64,000 nt of DNA from Streptomyces sp. NRRL WC-3626 (GTDB lineage Bacteria > Actinomycetota > Actinomycetes > Streptomycetales > Streptomycetaceae): the NCBI RefSeq assembly GCF_000718785.1, contig NZ_JOCA01000006.1, forward strand, positions 511,275 through 575,274, in the 5' to 3' direction. Both the position numbers and the translations under genes were made by a program. Positions within the stretch are counted from its first letter, which is position 1; the number at the start of each line of letters is the position of its first letter. The notes under the pieces are model-generated. The model saw only the letters and a list, made by a program, of their open reading frames with translations, had not been told where the DNA came from and searched no databases. Shown here piece by piece: positions 33,756 through 42,580 of this stretch.

Positions 33756-35131
33756 GCCGCGCCCACTTCGGTCAGGCCACGGGTGAGGGCCGCGCAGCTC
33801 GCCTTCGCGTAGCCGATGACCAGGGCCGGTGGGCCGGCGGCGGGGGAGACGGCGTAGTCGCGGCCGCCGCGCAGCAGGACCGAGCGGCGGCGGGCGGCCC
33901 GGACGAGGGCCTGCTCGTCGATGTGGCGCGGGAGCCGGACGTACGCCTGGAGTCCGCCGTCACCGCCCTGCACCCATGCCTCGGGCAACTGGGTGTGCAG
34001 ATGGGTCCCGAGGATCCGGCGGCGGCGCCCCAACTCCGTACGGAGCCTGCGCTGATGGCGGTCGAAGGCGCCGGTGTCGACGAACCGGGCGAACGTGAGC
34101 TGTTCGAGCCCCGAGCACCCGATGTCCCAGCCGGCGCGTACGTGCTCGACCGACGCCATCAGTTCCGGCGGGCCCGCGAGCCAGCCCAGTCGCAGTGCCG
34201 GGGCGAGGGTCTTGCTGGCGCTGCCCGCGTAGACGACCCGGTCCGGTGCGAGACTCTGCAGCGCGGGCGGCCGGTCGGCGGGGTCCAGGAAGCCGTTGTC
34301 GAAGTCGTCCTCCAGTACGTAGCCGCCGATGCGGCGGGCCCAGGCGACGAGCGCCTCCCGGCGTTCCCGGCTCAGGCGTACGCCGGTGGGGAACTGGTGG
34401 GCGGGGGTGATCAGCACGGCTCGCGCACCGCAGGCCGCGAGGCGCTCCACGTCGAGCCCGTCGTCGTCCACGGGGACACCGACGGGCCGCAGTCCCGACT
34501 GGGCGATGAACTCCCGTTCGCCGGGGTGGCCCGGGTCCTCGACCGCCAGCGTCGTGTGGCCCCGGTCGAGCAGGACCCGGCAGATCAGTGCGAGGCCCTG
34601 GGCGAAGCCGGAGGTGATCATCAGATCCTCGGCCCGGCCGCGCACCCCGCGCACCCGGCCCAGGTAGCCGGTCAGGACGTGCCGGGCGTGCGGGACTCCG
34701 GCGAGCGGGGCGTACCCGAGTTCCTGGCGGCCGGCCCCGCCGATCACGGCGGTCGCACAGCGGAGCCACTCCGCGCGGGGGAAGTGCACCGTGTCGGACG
34801 GGCCGGCGCGCAGGTCCCAGCGGGCGCCGGGTGCCGGTTCCTCGGGGGGAGTGAGGGCGGAGGCCGCGGCCTTGTCCCCGGACCGGCCGGTGACGGAGGT
34901 GCCCGAACCGCGGCGGCCGGCCAGGTACCCCTCGGCGGCCAGCTGGTCGTACGCCTCGACCACGACACTGCGGGAAACCCTCATGTCGGCGGCGAGCTGA
35001 CGGGTGGACGGTATTCGAGTTCCGGGCTTTAAAGTTCCATTTTCAATCAATGCGCGGAGTGAGTCACGTATCTGCAGGGCGAGGGGAAGCCTCGAATCCC
35101 GGTCCACCGTGAGCGCGATGTGCCGCGACAA
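33737..35131 (-). CDS. MocR/PdxR-type regulator (GntR-aminotransferase fusion) with a TTA codon
   Basis: 464 residues from a TTG start with GGGAGGAG eight nucleotides before; the ATG further upstream lacks a site. N-terminal GntR winged helix (TRIPSTRQLAADMRVSRSVVVEAYDQLAAEGYL) and a fold-type I aminotransferase-like effector domain (TPAHQFPTGVRLS, YVLEDDFDNGF, GSASKTLAPALRLGW with the PLP lysine). Codon 34 (complement of 35030-35032) is TTA, the rare leucine codon read by the bldA tRNA, so its translation is likely tied to development. It is divergent from the 14-gene block that starts at 35375 and is the likely pathway regulator. Its 5' part is notably AT-rich. Confidence 0.9.
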   Translation of the reverse strand: MSRHIALTVDRDSRLPLALQIRDSLRALIENGTLKPGTRIPSTRQLAADMRVSRSVVVEAYDQLAAEGYLAGRRGSGTSVTGRSGDKAAASALTPPEEPAPGARWDLRAGPSDTVHFPRAEWLRCATAVIGGAGRQELGYAPLAGVPHARHVLTGYLGRVRGVRGRAEDLMITSGFAQGLALICRVLLDRGHTTLAVEDPGHPGEREFIAQSGLRPVGVPVDDDGLDVERLAACGARAVLITPAHQFPTGVRLSRERREALVAWARRIGGYVLEDDFDNGFLDPADRPPALQSLAPDRVVYAGSASKTLAPALRLGWLAGPPELMASVEHVRAGWDIGCSGLEQLTFARFVDTGAFDRHQRRLRTELGRRRRILGTHLHTQLPEAWVQGGDGGLQAYVRLPRHIDEQALVRAARRRSVLLRGGRDYAVSPAAGPPALVIGYAKASCAALTRGLTEVGAAYREFA

Positions 35132-35374
35132 AGTGGTCTCCTCCCGAAGGGCCGAAGTGGTATGGCCGGGGCATTGAAACATTTGATGAAGTTACTTCGC
35201 ACGCGCATTCGGCGCCGGTTCAGGTCCGGTGGCCGGTGTGGCAGGGGGGCCCGGACGACGCTGTCCGGAGCGTGCGATGTTGCGGTGTTGCGCCCGGCGG
35301 AGGGGCGCTCCCACGGCTGTGTGGGATCTGTTCTTCGACGCCCCTGCGATCCTGGCGATCGAAAGGCAAGCGTT
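35132..35374. promoter_or_regulatory. divergent promoter region of the biosynthetic block
   Basis: A 243-bp gap between the MocR gene (minus) and the TrpE-like gene (plus). The first 65 bp are AT-rich, with ttgaaa (35174-35179) and the small dyad gaagt-t-acttc (35188-35198), the likely operator/promoter part. The rest is a GC-rich leader of over 150 nt that includes a small ORF overlapping the TrpE-like start. Confidence 0.5.
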
Positions 35375-36949
35375 GTGTCATTGGTTTCGGTGGAATCGGC
35401 CGCGGCGTCGCCGCCCCGATCCGGAATAAAACATTCAGCATTCGACGCGCACGCACCGGCGGCGCGCGTCACGGTACAGGTGACGGCGGAGGAAATTCCC
35501 CACGTCGACGCCCTCAATCTCTACGAGGAATTGTCCGCCATTCGGACAGCGGACGACGTCTATCTCTTCGAAAGCCTCGACGGACCCGACCGGGACCGGC
35601 ACTTCGCCGCCGTCGGCTGCGGACGGCTGGCCGAACTGCGGGTCTACGCGGACCGCGTGGAACTGGCCGCCCCCGGGGACCCCGGCGTGGAGCTCGCCGC
35701 CGCGGTCTCGGCCGCCGCCGGCCGCGCACCGGACCGCACCGGCACCACCGCGACCTGGCCGCTGGACGGGCCCGACACGGTGTGGCGGGTGCTGCGCGCG
35801 GCGCAGGGCGTGTTCGACGTCGACACCGACGTGCCCACCGGCACCTTCGCCTTCGGGTTCCTGACCACCCTCTCCTACGAGGCGGCCTGGGCGATGGAGG
35901 AACTGCCCGCCCAGCGGCCGGGCCCCGATCTGCCGCGGTGCACGCTCACGCTCTTCAGGGACACCTTCTGGTACGACCTGCGCGGCGGCGGACTCCGCCA
36001 TCTCGCCGCGCACGGACCACGGCTCGGCCGCCCGGCACCGGACCTGCGGGCGGCCGTGGACCGGGCCCGGACACGGGGCTCCTCCCGGGCCGAGGTGCCT
36101 CAGGCGCCCAAGGCCCGCTCGGTGCGCGACACCGTGGACGAGGCGACGTTCACCGACCGTGCCCGGCGGTGCCTGGAGCACATCGGCGTCGGGGACAGCT
36201 ACCAGATCCAGATCGGTCACCGCATCGACGTGGAGACGGAACTGACACCCCTCGAGGTGTACCGGCGGCTGGGCCACCGCAACCCCTCCCCGTACATGTA
36301 CCTGGTGCCCTGGGCGGGCCGCACGGTCATCGGGGCCAGCCCCGAACTGTTCGTCCGCGTCCAGGACGGCACCCTCTCGATGCGGCCCATCGCGGGCACC
36401 GCGCCCCGGGCCGCCGACCCGGCCGAGGACGCCCTCCGGGTCGCCGCACTGCGCGCCAGCGCCAAGGAGCAGGCCGAACACGTCATGCTCGTCGACCTGT
36501 GCCGCAACGACATCGGACGGGTGTGCGTGCCGGACACGCTGAGCGTCGACACGATGATGGAGGTGGAACCCTTCGCCTACGTCCACCACCTGGTGTCGAC
36601 GGTCTCCGGACGGCTCCGCGACGACGTCGACGTCTGGGCGGCGCTGCGCGCGACCTTCCCCGCCGGCACGATGACGGGCGCGCCCAAGCTGCGCGCCATG
36701 GAGATCATCAACAGCCTGGAGGAGGAGCCCCGCGGCATCTACGCCGGCGCGCTCGGCCTCGTCGACGTCCGCGGCTTCGCGGTCCTCACCCTGTGCATCC
36801 GTACGGCCGTCCACGACGGGGTCCGCTACAGCACCCAGGCCTCGGCCGGAGTGGTCGCGGACTCCGAGCCGGCCGCCGAATGGCGGGAGACGCTGGCCAA
36901 GCTGAGCGCCGCGCACTGGGCGCTGACCGGTGAGGAGCTGCTCGGATGA
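35375..36949 (+). CDS. anthranilate (or aminodeoxyisochorismate) synthase component I-like
   Basis: 524 residues from GTG with GAAAGG eight nucleotides upstream. Chorismate-binding domain with PIAGT (residues 338-342); the Ala in PIAGT rather than Lys (PIKGT of PabB) marks 2-amination, as in TrpE or PhzE. Also NPSPYMYLVPWAGRTVIGASPELFVRV, EHVMLVDLCRNDIGRV and FPAGTMTGAPKLRAMEII. A diverged LFES at 64-67 takes the place of the LLES tryptophan-feedback site. It is coupled (ATGA) to a glutaminase subunit, so it makes anthranilate or the 2-amino-isochorismate intermediate. No trpC, trpD, trpF or trpA nearby, hence a secondary-metabolism copy. Confidence 0.88.
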   Translation: MSLVSVESAAASPPRSGIKHSAFDAHAPAARVTVQVTAEEIPHVDALNLYEELSAIRTADDVYLFESLDGPDRDRHFAAVGCGRLAELRVYADRVELAAPGDPGVELAAAVSAAAGRAPDRTGTTATWPLDGPDTVWRVLRAAQGVFDVDTDVPTGTFAFGFLTTLSYEAAWAMEELPAQRPGPDLPRCTLTLFRDTFWYDLRGGGLRHLAAHGPRLGRPAPDLRAAVDRARTRGSSRAEVPQAPKARSVRDTVDEATFTDRARRCLEHIGVGDSYQIQIGHRIDVETELTPLEVYRRLGHRNPSPYMYLVPWAGRTVIGASPELFVRVQDGTLSMRPIAGTAPRAADPAEDALRVAALRASAKEQAEHVMLVDLCRNDIGRVCVPDTLSVDTMMEVEPFAYVHHLVSTVSGRLRDDVDVWAALRATFPAGTMTGAPKLRAMEIINSLEEEPRGIYAGALGLVDVRGFAVLTLCIRTAVHDGVRYSTQASAGVVADSEPAAEWRETLAKLSAAHWALTGEELLG

Positions 36950-37533
36950 GGGTTCTGCTGGTGGACGCGTACGACAGCTTCAGCCACATCATCGACCAGT
37001 ACCTGCTCAGCCTCGGCGCCCGCACGGAGGTGGTGCGCTCACGCACCCGCTCCGTCGAGGACCTGGTGGCGTCCGCGCCCGACGCGGTGGTGCTCGGGCC
37101 GGGGCCCGGCCATCCGGCGGACTCGGGCCACGTCGAGCTGGTGCACGCCTTCGCCGGGCGCGTCCCGCTGCTCGGGGTGTGCCTGGGGCACCAGGCGATC
37201 GGCCTCGCCCACGGGGCCCGGATCACCGTCGCCGAGCGGCTGATGCACGGCAAGACGAGCCCCGTCGAGCACGACGGACAGGGCGTCTTCGCCGGGGCGC
37301 CGAACCCGCTCACGGTCACCCGCTACCACTCCCTGGTCGTCACGGAGCCCACCGCACCGCTCGTGGTCACGGCGACGTCCGTGGACGACGGCAGCGTCAT
37401 GGGCATACGCCACCGCGACCTGGACGTCGAAGGGGTCCAGTTCCATCCGGAGAGCGTCATGACCCAGGACGGGATGCGGCTCTTCGGCAACTTCCTGGCC
37501 CGCGCGGAAGCGGCCGCCGGAGCGCTGAGATAG
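36946..37533 (+). CDS. glutamine amidotransferase (TrpG/PabA-like) component II
   Basis: A 195-residue class I amidotransferase. Catalytic Cys79 in GVCLGHQAIGLAHG, His167 and Glu169 in GVQFHPESVMTQDG, and the oxyanion region LGPGPGHPAD. It supplies ammonia from glutamine to the component I protein, whose stop overlaps this ATG (ATGA). Together they form a dedicated two-subunit synthase at the head of the operon. Confidence 0.92.
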   Translation: MRVLLVDAYDSFSHIIDQYLLSLGARTEVVRSRTRSVEDLVASAPDAVVLGPGPGHPADSGHVELVHAFAGRVPLLGVCLGHQAIGLAHGARITVAERLMHGKTSPVEHDGQGVFAGAPNPLTVTRYHSLVVTEPTAPLVVTATSVDDGSVMGIRHRDLDVEGVQFHPESVMTQDGMRLFGNFLARAEAAAGALR

Positions 37534-37762
37534 CGCCCCGCGCGCCCGGACTTCGGCCTACCGGCCACCTGGGCTTCCCGGCCACCCGGCTACCTGGGCC
37601 TCCTGGCCACCCCGGCCTACCGGCCACCTCGCCACCTCGCCACCTCGCCACCTCGCCACCGAGCTTCCGCCACCCGCCCGCCCGGCACAGGGCACGGGTG
37701 TCGCCCCGGTGTGTCCGTACGCGGCCGCCCCGCCATCGAACGAACGAAGGAACCCGACGCCC
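37534..37762. repeat. low-complexity spacer with 8-bp tandem repeats
   Basis: The 229-bp gap between the glutaminase and ligase genes is made of varied tggccaccc/ccggccacc units. It contains about four exact tandem copies of ccacctcg (about 37624-37660). No gene is seen. Similar short tandem repeats recur in later gaps of the block. Confidence 0.75.
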
Positions 37763-39184
37763 ATGTGGCTTCCCACGCACGGTCCCGCGGCCGAGTTCGC
37801 CGCGCGGTACCTCGAACTGCACCGCGCCTTCTACGCCCGCACCCTGGACCCCGCCGACCTCGACGACTGGCGCCGGCGCCAACTGGCCGCCGTCCTCGAA
37901 CAGGTCAGCACCGGGTCCCCCTTCTACGCCCGCCACCTGAAGGGGACGGACCTGTCCGCCGTCACCCCGGACGACCTCACGGCGCTGCCCTTCACCACCA
38001 AGGCCCATCTGCGCGAGGAGATGCTGGACGTCCTCAGCCGGCCGCTCGCCGAGGCACTCTTCTTCTACGAGACGACCGGCACGACCGGCCGCGCCACCCC
38101 CTGCCCGCGCGACGGCCGGGAGATCGTCGCCAGCAACGCCCACGTCACCGAGTCCTGGGCATCGGTCTTCCGCCACCACTTCGGCGAACACGCCCCCCGC
38201 ATCGGTCTGATGGGGCCGACGGAGGTGCACTCGTTCGGCGACACGCTCGGGGACATCGCACGCAACACGGGCTCCATGAACGCCAAGATCTGGCCGTACT
38301 CGCCCGTCATCGGCTTCCAGAAGGCCCTGCAGCTGATGAAGGACCTGGAGCTGGAGGTCATCTGCTGCACCCCCGGCGTCGCCCTCACCCTCGCCAAGGC
38401 CGCCGAGCACTACGGCTACGACCTGCGCCGGGACTTCGCGGTCAAGCTGCTCTTCGTCACCGGTGAGATGTGCACCCCCGCCCTCGCGCACAACCTGGAG
38501 ACGGTCTGGGGCGCCGACGTCTACAACATCCTGTACGGCTCGCAGGAGGCCTTCGTCGTCGCCACCGCCTGCCGCAACAAGCGGATGCACCTCTCCCAGA
38601 CCAACTACGTCGTCGAGGTCGTCGACCCGGAGACCGGCGAGTCCCACGGACCGCGCGGTACCGGCGAGCTGACGCTCACCATGCTGATGGACGGCGTCAA
38701 ACCCCTGGTCCGCTACCGCACCGGCGACGCGGTCGAGGTGACGGAGTCCGACTGCGACTGCGAGATGCCCGGCGACCTCGTCAGGATCGTCGGACGCACC
38801 CTGGACCGGATCGACCTCGGGGGACGGCGGTTCACGGCCGGCCAGATCGAGACCGCCGTGATGACCGGGGTCACCGGGTCCGCCGGATACCAGGTGGTCA
38901 TCGAGCGGGACGGCGCCGGACAGGACCGGCTCACGGTACGCCTGGAGCTCCTGGCGGGCCTCACCGCCGACCCCGCGGCCCTCGCCGACGAGGTGCGCGA
39001 GCGGACGTCCGACGCCCTCGGGGTGCCCGTCACGGTCGAGCTCAGCGACGGACTCGACCCCATCGTCAGCACCGGCGCGTTCGTGAGCTGGAAGGCCGCC
39101 CGGGTGGTGGACCGGCGCACCGCGACCGACCACGAGACCTCGGTGGCCCAGCGAATGGCGGCGAACCGTGGCTATACGAACTGA
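37763..39184 (+). CDS. PaaK-type aryl/acyl-adenylating enzyme (CoA ligase-like)
   Basis: 473 residues. ATP/AMP motifs of the phenylacetate-CoA ligase/F390-synthetase branch: FYETTGTTGRATPCPRD (P-loop), YGSQEAFVVATAC, PLVRYRTGDAVEVTE and GRTLDRIDLGGRRFTAGQIE. Such enzymes activate aryl acids as AMP esters or CoA thioesters. Given the synthase upstream, anthranilate or a derived aryl acid is a plausible substrate (inference). CxC-type zinc-binding residues (CDCEMPGD) are visible near 330-340. It overlaps the next gene by 17 nt. Start: ATG, GAAGGAA upstream. Confidence 0.85.
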   Translation: MWLPTHGPAAEFAARYLELHRAFYARTLDPADLDDWRRRQLAAVLEQVSTGSPFYARHLKGTDLSAVTPDDLTALPFTTKAHLREEMLDVLSRPLAEALFFYETTGTTGRATPCPRDGREIVASNAHVTESWASVFRHHFGEHAPRIGLMGPTEVHSFGDTLGDIARNTGSMNAKIWPYSPVIGFQKALQLMKDLELEVICCTPGVALTLAKAAEHYGYDLRRDFAVKLLFVTGEMCTPALAHNLETVWGADVYNILYGSQEAFVVATACRNKRMHLSQTNYVVEVVDPETGESHGPRGTGELTLTMLMDGVKPLVRYRTGDAVEVTESDCDCEMPGDLVRIVGRTLDRIDLGGRRFTAGQIETAVMTGVTGSAGYQVVIERDGAGQDRLTVRLELLAGLTADPAALADEVRERTSDALGVPVTVELSDGLDPIVSTGAFVSWKAARVVDRRTATDHETSVAQRMAANRGYTN

Positions 39185-39851
39185 CCCCGCGGCCCGATCC
39201 GTGTCGTCGCCCCACACCCTGGCGGACGAGTACGCCGCCCGCTGGAGCGAGCTGTCCGAGCGGTGGGCGGCGCGTCCGGGAGCCGTTCTCGGGACGCTCG
39301 GCCCGGCCGGCACCTCCAGCGACCTGACCGCACGCTTCCTCGCGGCCGAACACGGCCTGAGCGTGGAGCTGTTCCGCACCTTCGACGAAGTGCTGGACCA
39401 ACTCCTGCTGGAGAAACTCGACTTCGCCCTGGTGCCGAGCGCCTACGCGGGCCTCACCCGCTTCCACTGGCACCGGGACCTGCGCCTGCGCGCCTTCTTC
39501 CCGCGCGCCACCCCGGAGTACGGCATCGCGGCCGGCGGGGACGACGGGATACCGCCGGGTGACGGACCGGTCCAGGTCGCCGCCATGTGGGAGGTCCGGC
39601 GGATCTACGCCGAAGTGGCGCCACCGGCGCTGCGGGACCGCGAGGTGCGCTGGGTGGACGCCTCCTCCACCCAGCACGCCGCCGAGATCGTCGCGGGCGG
39701 CGGCGCCCGGCTCGCGGTGACCAACGCGCCCGGAGTACGGGCGCACGGACTGCGCTGGGTGGCCACCCGGCCCGGCGCGGAGATCCTCTGGACGCTCTTC
39801 GACCGCACCGGCGAGCCCGAGCCGACGTTCACCGCCGACCGGCGACCCTGA
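39168..39851 (+). CDS. BacA-like protein (prephenate decarboxylase / dehydratase-fold family)
   Basis: 227 residues. The domain opens with LGPAGTSSDLTARF (45-51 is GPAGTSS) and continues with FALVPSAYAGLTRFHW, DLRLRAFFPRATPEYGIA, ASSTQHAAEIV, LAVTNAPG and ILWTLFDRTGE. These are the landmarks of BacA, the non-aromatising prephenate decarboxylase of bacilysin synthesis, as I remember its sequence. The TRF motif and the ACT domain of true prephenate dehydratases are missing. It would turn prephenate (or an amino analogue) into a cyclohexadienyl pyruvate. A chorismate mutase in the same operon could supply prephenate. The function is inferred, not shown. Confidence 0.72.
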   Translation: MAIRTDPAARSVSSPHTLADEYAARWSELSERWAARPGAVLGTLGPAGTSSDLTARFLAAEHGLSVELFRTFDEVLDQLLLEKLDFALVPSAYAGLTRFHWHRDLRLRAFFPRATPEYGIAAGGDDGIPPGDGPVQVAAMWEVRRIYAEVAPPALRDREVRWVDASSTQHAAEIVAGGGARLAVTNAPGVRAHGLRWVATRPGAEILWTLFDRTGEPEPTFTADRRP

Positions 39852-39871
39852 CCACCTGGGAGAGATACGAC

Positions 39872-41188
39872 GTGTCACGCAAGACCCTGCTCCACCGCGC
39901 CACGGTCCAGGAGGGCCTCGGCCGGCCCTCCCTGCCGCGGCACAGCGTGCTGATCGACGGCGACCGCATCCAGGCCGTACTGCCCGAGGCGCTCGCCCCG
40001 CTGAACACACCCGGCGTCGACGTGCTCGACCTCGACGGGCGCACGGTGATGCCCGGCATGACCCTCGGGCACACCCACATCGCCTACCTGGACGTCCTCG
40101 ACGGACGGGAGATGCTCTTCAAGTACTCCGTCCCCGAGGTCACCCTCGGCGCCGCGCGCAACGCGGAGAAGCTGCTGGGCCTCGGCTACACCGCCTTCGT
40201 GGGCGCCGGCTCGGTGTCCGGGATCGACATGGCGCTGCGCCGCGCCGTCGACGCCGGCGAGCTGCGCGGACCCCGGATCACCCCGTGCAGCCGGGACCTG
40301 ATGGTGTCCGGGCCGCCCGAGCGCCGCAACCCCGAGGTCAAGAAGCGCATCCCGAGCGATCTGATGCGCCTCGCGGACACCCCGGAGGAGATGGCGGAGT
40401 ACGTCGCGGGCGAGATCGCGCAGGGCGCGGAGATCGTCAAGGTCTTCTCCTCTGGCGACGACACCTTCCCCAACGGCCGCTCCCACGAACTCCTCTTCAC
40501 GGCCGAGGAGCTGGTGGTCGCGGCCCGCACCGCGCACGAGCACGGCGCGCGGATACGCGCCCACTCCCGCGGACTCCAGGGCATCCGCAACGCCATCGCG
40601 GCCGGCGTCGACGTCATCGACCACGCCACCTACGCCGACGACGAGGCGCTCGACGCGATCGCCGAACAGGGCATGTTCGTCGTGCCGAGCCTCTACCAGC
40701 CGCACATGCTGCTCACCACGGGAACCGAACACGGCAAGACCACCGAGTACCTGGAGACGCTGGAGTTCGAGGCCGAGGTGGCCAACACCCTGCGCATCCT
40801 GCCGATCATGGCCGAGCGCGGCATCCCCGTGGTGGCGGGCGACGACTTCGGCTTCGCCTGGACCCCGCACGGCACCTACGCCAGGGAACTCGAGCTGTAC
40901 GTCACCATGGCAGGCATCCCCGCCCCGACCGTGCTCACCTGGGCGACCGCCAACGGGGCCCGGCTCGCCGGACGCGGCGACGACGCGGGCACCGTGGCGG
41001 CCGGACGGCTCGCCGACCTCGTCGTCACGGGCGACGACCCGGCCGAGGACATCTCCGTACTGAGCCGTCCCGGCGGCATCGAACTCGTCCTCCTCGGCGG
41101 GGTCCCCGTCGCGGGCGGCACCGAGCCCTTCCGCACCGGCACAAGCACCGGCACCGGCGCCCCCGCCCCCGCCGCGGGAGCCGTGTGA
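39872..41188 (+). CDS. metal-dependent amidohydrolase (imidazolonepropionase-like)
   Basis: 438 residues, GTG start with GGGAGAG upstream. Amidohydrolase-superfamily barrel: metal pair H67-x-H69 in LGHTHIAYLDV, K190 in EIVKVFSSGDD (bridging lysine or its neighbour), later His in IRAHSRGLQG and IDHATYADD, and the catalytic Asp in VVAGDDFGFAW. Members hydrolyse cyclic or linear amides. In this block it could act on the product or an intermediate, for instance to open a lactam or release a protected precursor. No signal peptide, so it is cytoplasmic. Its stop overlaps the next start by one base (TGATG). Confidence 0.85.
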   Translation: MSRKTLLHRATVQEGLGRPSLPRHSVLIDGDRIQAVLPEALAPLNTPGVDVLDLDGRTVMPGMTLGHTHIAYLDVLDGREMLFKYSVPEVTLGAARNAEKLLGLGYTAFVGAGSVSGIDMALRRAVDAGELRGPRITPCSRDLMVSGPPERRNPEVKKRIPSDLMRLADTPEEMAEYVAGEIAQGAEIVKVFSSGDDTFPNGRSHELLFTAEELVVAARTAHEHGARIRAHSRGLQGIRNAIAAGVDVIDHATYADDEALDAIAEQGMFVVPSLYQPHMLLTTGTEHGKTTEYLETLEFEAEVANTLRILPIMAERGIPVVAGDDFGFAWTPHGTYARELELYVTMAGIPAPTVLTWATANGARLAGRGDDAGTVAAGRLADLVVTGDDPAEDISVLSRPGGIELVLLGGVPVAGGTEPFRTGTSTGTGAPAPAAGAV

Positions 41189-42417
41189 TGTCCGCGGCAG
41201 CCGGGCGGACCCGTCCCGCCCTCCCCGTGACCCCGCTGCTCGCCGTGGGCGCGTTCGCCATCGGGACCGACACCTTCGTGGTCGCCGGGGTGCTGCCCGA
41301 GGTCGCCCACGACCTCGGCTCCAGCCTCGCCGACACCGGCTGGGTGAGCACCGTCTTCGCGCTCACCTACGCCGTCCTCGCCCCCGTGCTCGGGGCGCTC
41401 ACCGGACGGATGGAACGCAGGCGCGTCCTGGTCGTCTCGCTGACCGTGTTCGCCGCCGGCAACGCGGCCTCCGCCCTCGCCGACGACCTGGGCACACTCC
41501 TCGCTGCGCGGGTCCTGACCGCCGCCGGAGCCGCCCTCTACGTCCCGGCCGCGTCCGCGTCGGCCGCCGCCCTGGCCGCCCCCGAACGCCGGGGACGGGC
41601 CATGGCCGTCGTGCTCGGCGGACTCTCGGCGGCGACCCTCGCGGGGGTGCCGTTCGGCACATGGCTCGCCGCCGACCTGGGCTGGGCCGCCACCTTCTGG
41701 CTGCTGGCGGGGCTCGGCGCGCTGTGCGCCGCCGCCGTCGCCCTCGGACTGCCCGCCGTACGGCTGCCCACCGCGCCGGGGCTCGCGGCCCGGCTCGCCC
41801 CCGTACGGGACCCGCGGGTGCTGAGCACCGTACTCACCACGCTGGCGTTCATGACCGGCGGCTACCTCGCCCTGACGTACATCGGCGCGGTCCTCGCCCC
41901 GGCGACCGACGGCGACGGCACCACGCTCGCGCTGCTGCTGCTCGTCTTCGGGGTGTTCGCGGTGGGCGGCACGGTGATCGGCGGACGCGCCACCGACCGC
42001 TGGGGCGCGCCCCCGGTCCTGTCGGCCGCCCTCGCGGGTCTCGCCGCCGTCCTGGTGACACTGCCGCTGACCCGGGACTCCATGGCCACCGCGGTCGTCG
42101 CCATGGCGGTGTGGGGCGTCACGGCGATGGCCACCCAGCCGCCGCAGCAGCACCGGCTGTTCACCATCGCCCCGGCCTCCGGCCCGCTGCTGCTCTCCCT
42201 GAACTCCTCGGCCACCTTCGCCGGGATCTCCCTGGGCGGCTTCATCGGCGGCCGGGTCCTGGACCACGGCGGGGCCCACGGGGTGGACCGCCTCGGCCAG
42301 TTCGGAGCCGCACTGGTGGTGGCCGCCCTCCTGACGTCCGTCCTGGGCCCGCGGACCCCCGGTCCACGCGCCACCACGGCCACCGAAACCCCGGAGCCCG
42401 CCCGCGAACCCGGCTGA
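41188..42417 (+). CDS. MFS transporter (DHA1 drug-efflux type)
   Basis: A 409-residue protein with 12 predicted membrane segments. The family marks are FAIGTDTFVVAGVLPEVAHDLG at the first helix, LTGRMERRRVLVVSL (loop 2-3) and RVLTAAGAALYVPAASASAAALAAPERRGRAMAVV (helix 5 region). DHA1 pumps export small drugs and metabolites. Being translationally coupled to the amidohydrolase, it is the likely exporter and resistance pump for the product. A second MFS gene of a different type lies 2 kb downstream. Confidence 0.88.
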   Translation: MSAAAGRTRPALPVTPLLAVGAFAIGTDTFVVAGVLPEVAHDLGSSLADTGWVSTVFALTYAVLAPVLGALTGRMERRRVLVVSLTVFAAGNAASALADDLGTLLAARVLTAAGAALYVPAASASAAALAAPERRGRAMAVVLGGLSAATLAGVPFGTWLAADLGWAATFWLLAGLGALCAAAVALGLPAVRLPTAPGLAARLAPVRDPRVLSTVLTTLAFMTGGYLALTYIGAVLAPATDGDGTTLALLLLVFGVFAVGGTVIGGRATDRWGAPPVLSAALAGLAAVLVTLPLTRDSMATAVVAMAVWGVTAMATQPPQQHRLFTIAPASGPLLLSLNSSATFAGISLGGFIGGRVLDHGGAHGVDRLGQFGAALVVAALLTSVLGPRTPGPRATTATETPEPAREPG

Positions 42418-42455
42418 ACCGCGCGACGACGACGGACCGCGCAGGTCAGGGGCAA

Positions 42456-42515
42456 GTGGCCTCACGCATTGCACCGCAATTGGCCACCGCCGGGACACCA
42501 CTCGCTCCCTACTGT
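42456..42515 (+). promoter_or_regulatory. possible internal promoter with dyads
   Basis: The 163-bp gap before the B3/B4 gene contains attgc-acc-gcaat (42468-42480) lying inside gtggcc...ggccac (42456-42461, 42482-42487), and a tactgt (42510-42515) that could serve as a -10. This is the largest non-repetitive gap in the block and a natural place for a second, regulated promoter. Confidence 0.4.
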
Positions 42516-42580
42516 CGATCCGTCCCCGACGGCCGGACCACCCTCCGGCCGCCACCCCGAGAACGAAGGACCACACACCC

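Noticed and set aside
37620..37662. CRISPR-like array
   Set aside because: The repeats are 8-bp contiguous units without spacers; no cas gene is present anywhere in the window.
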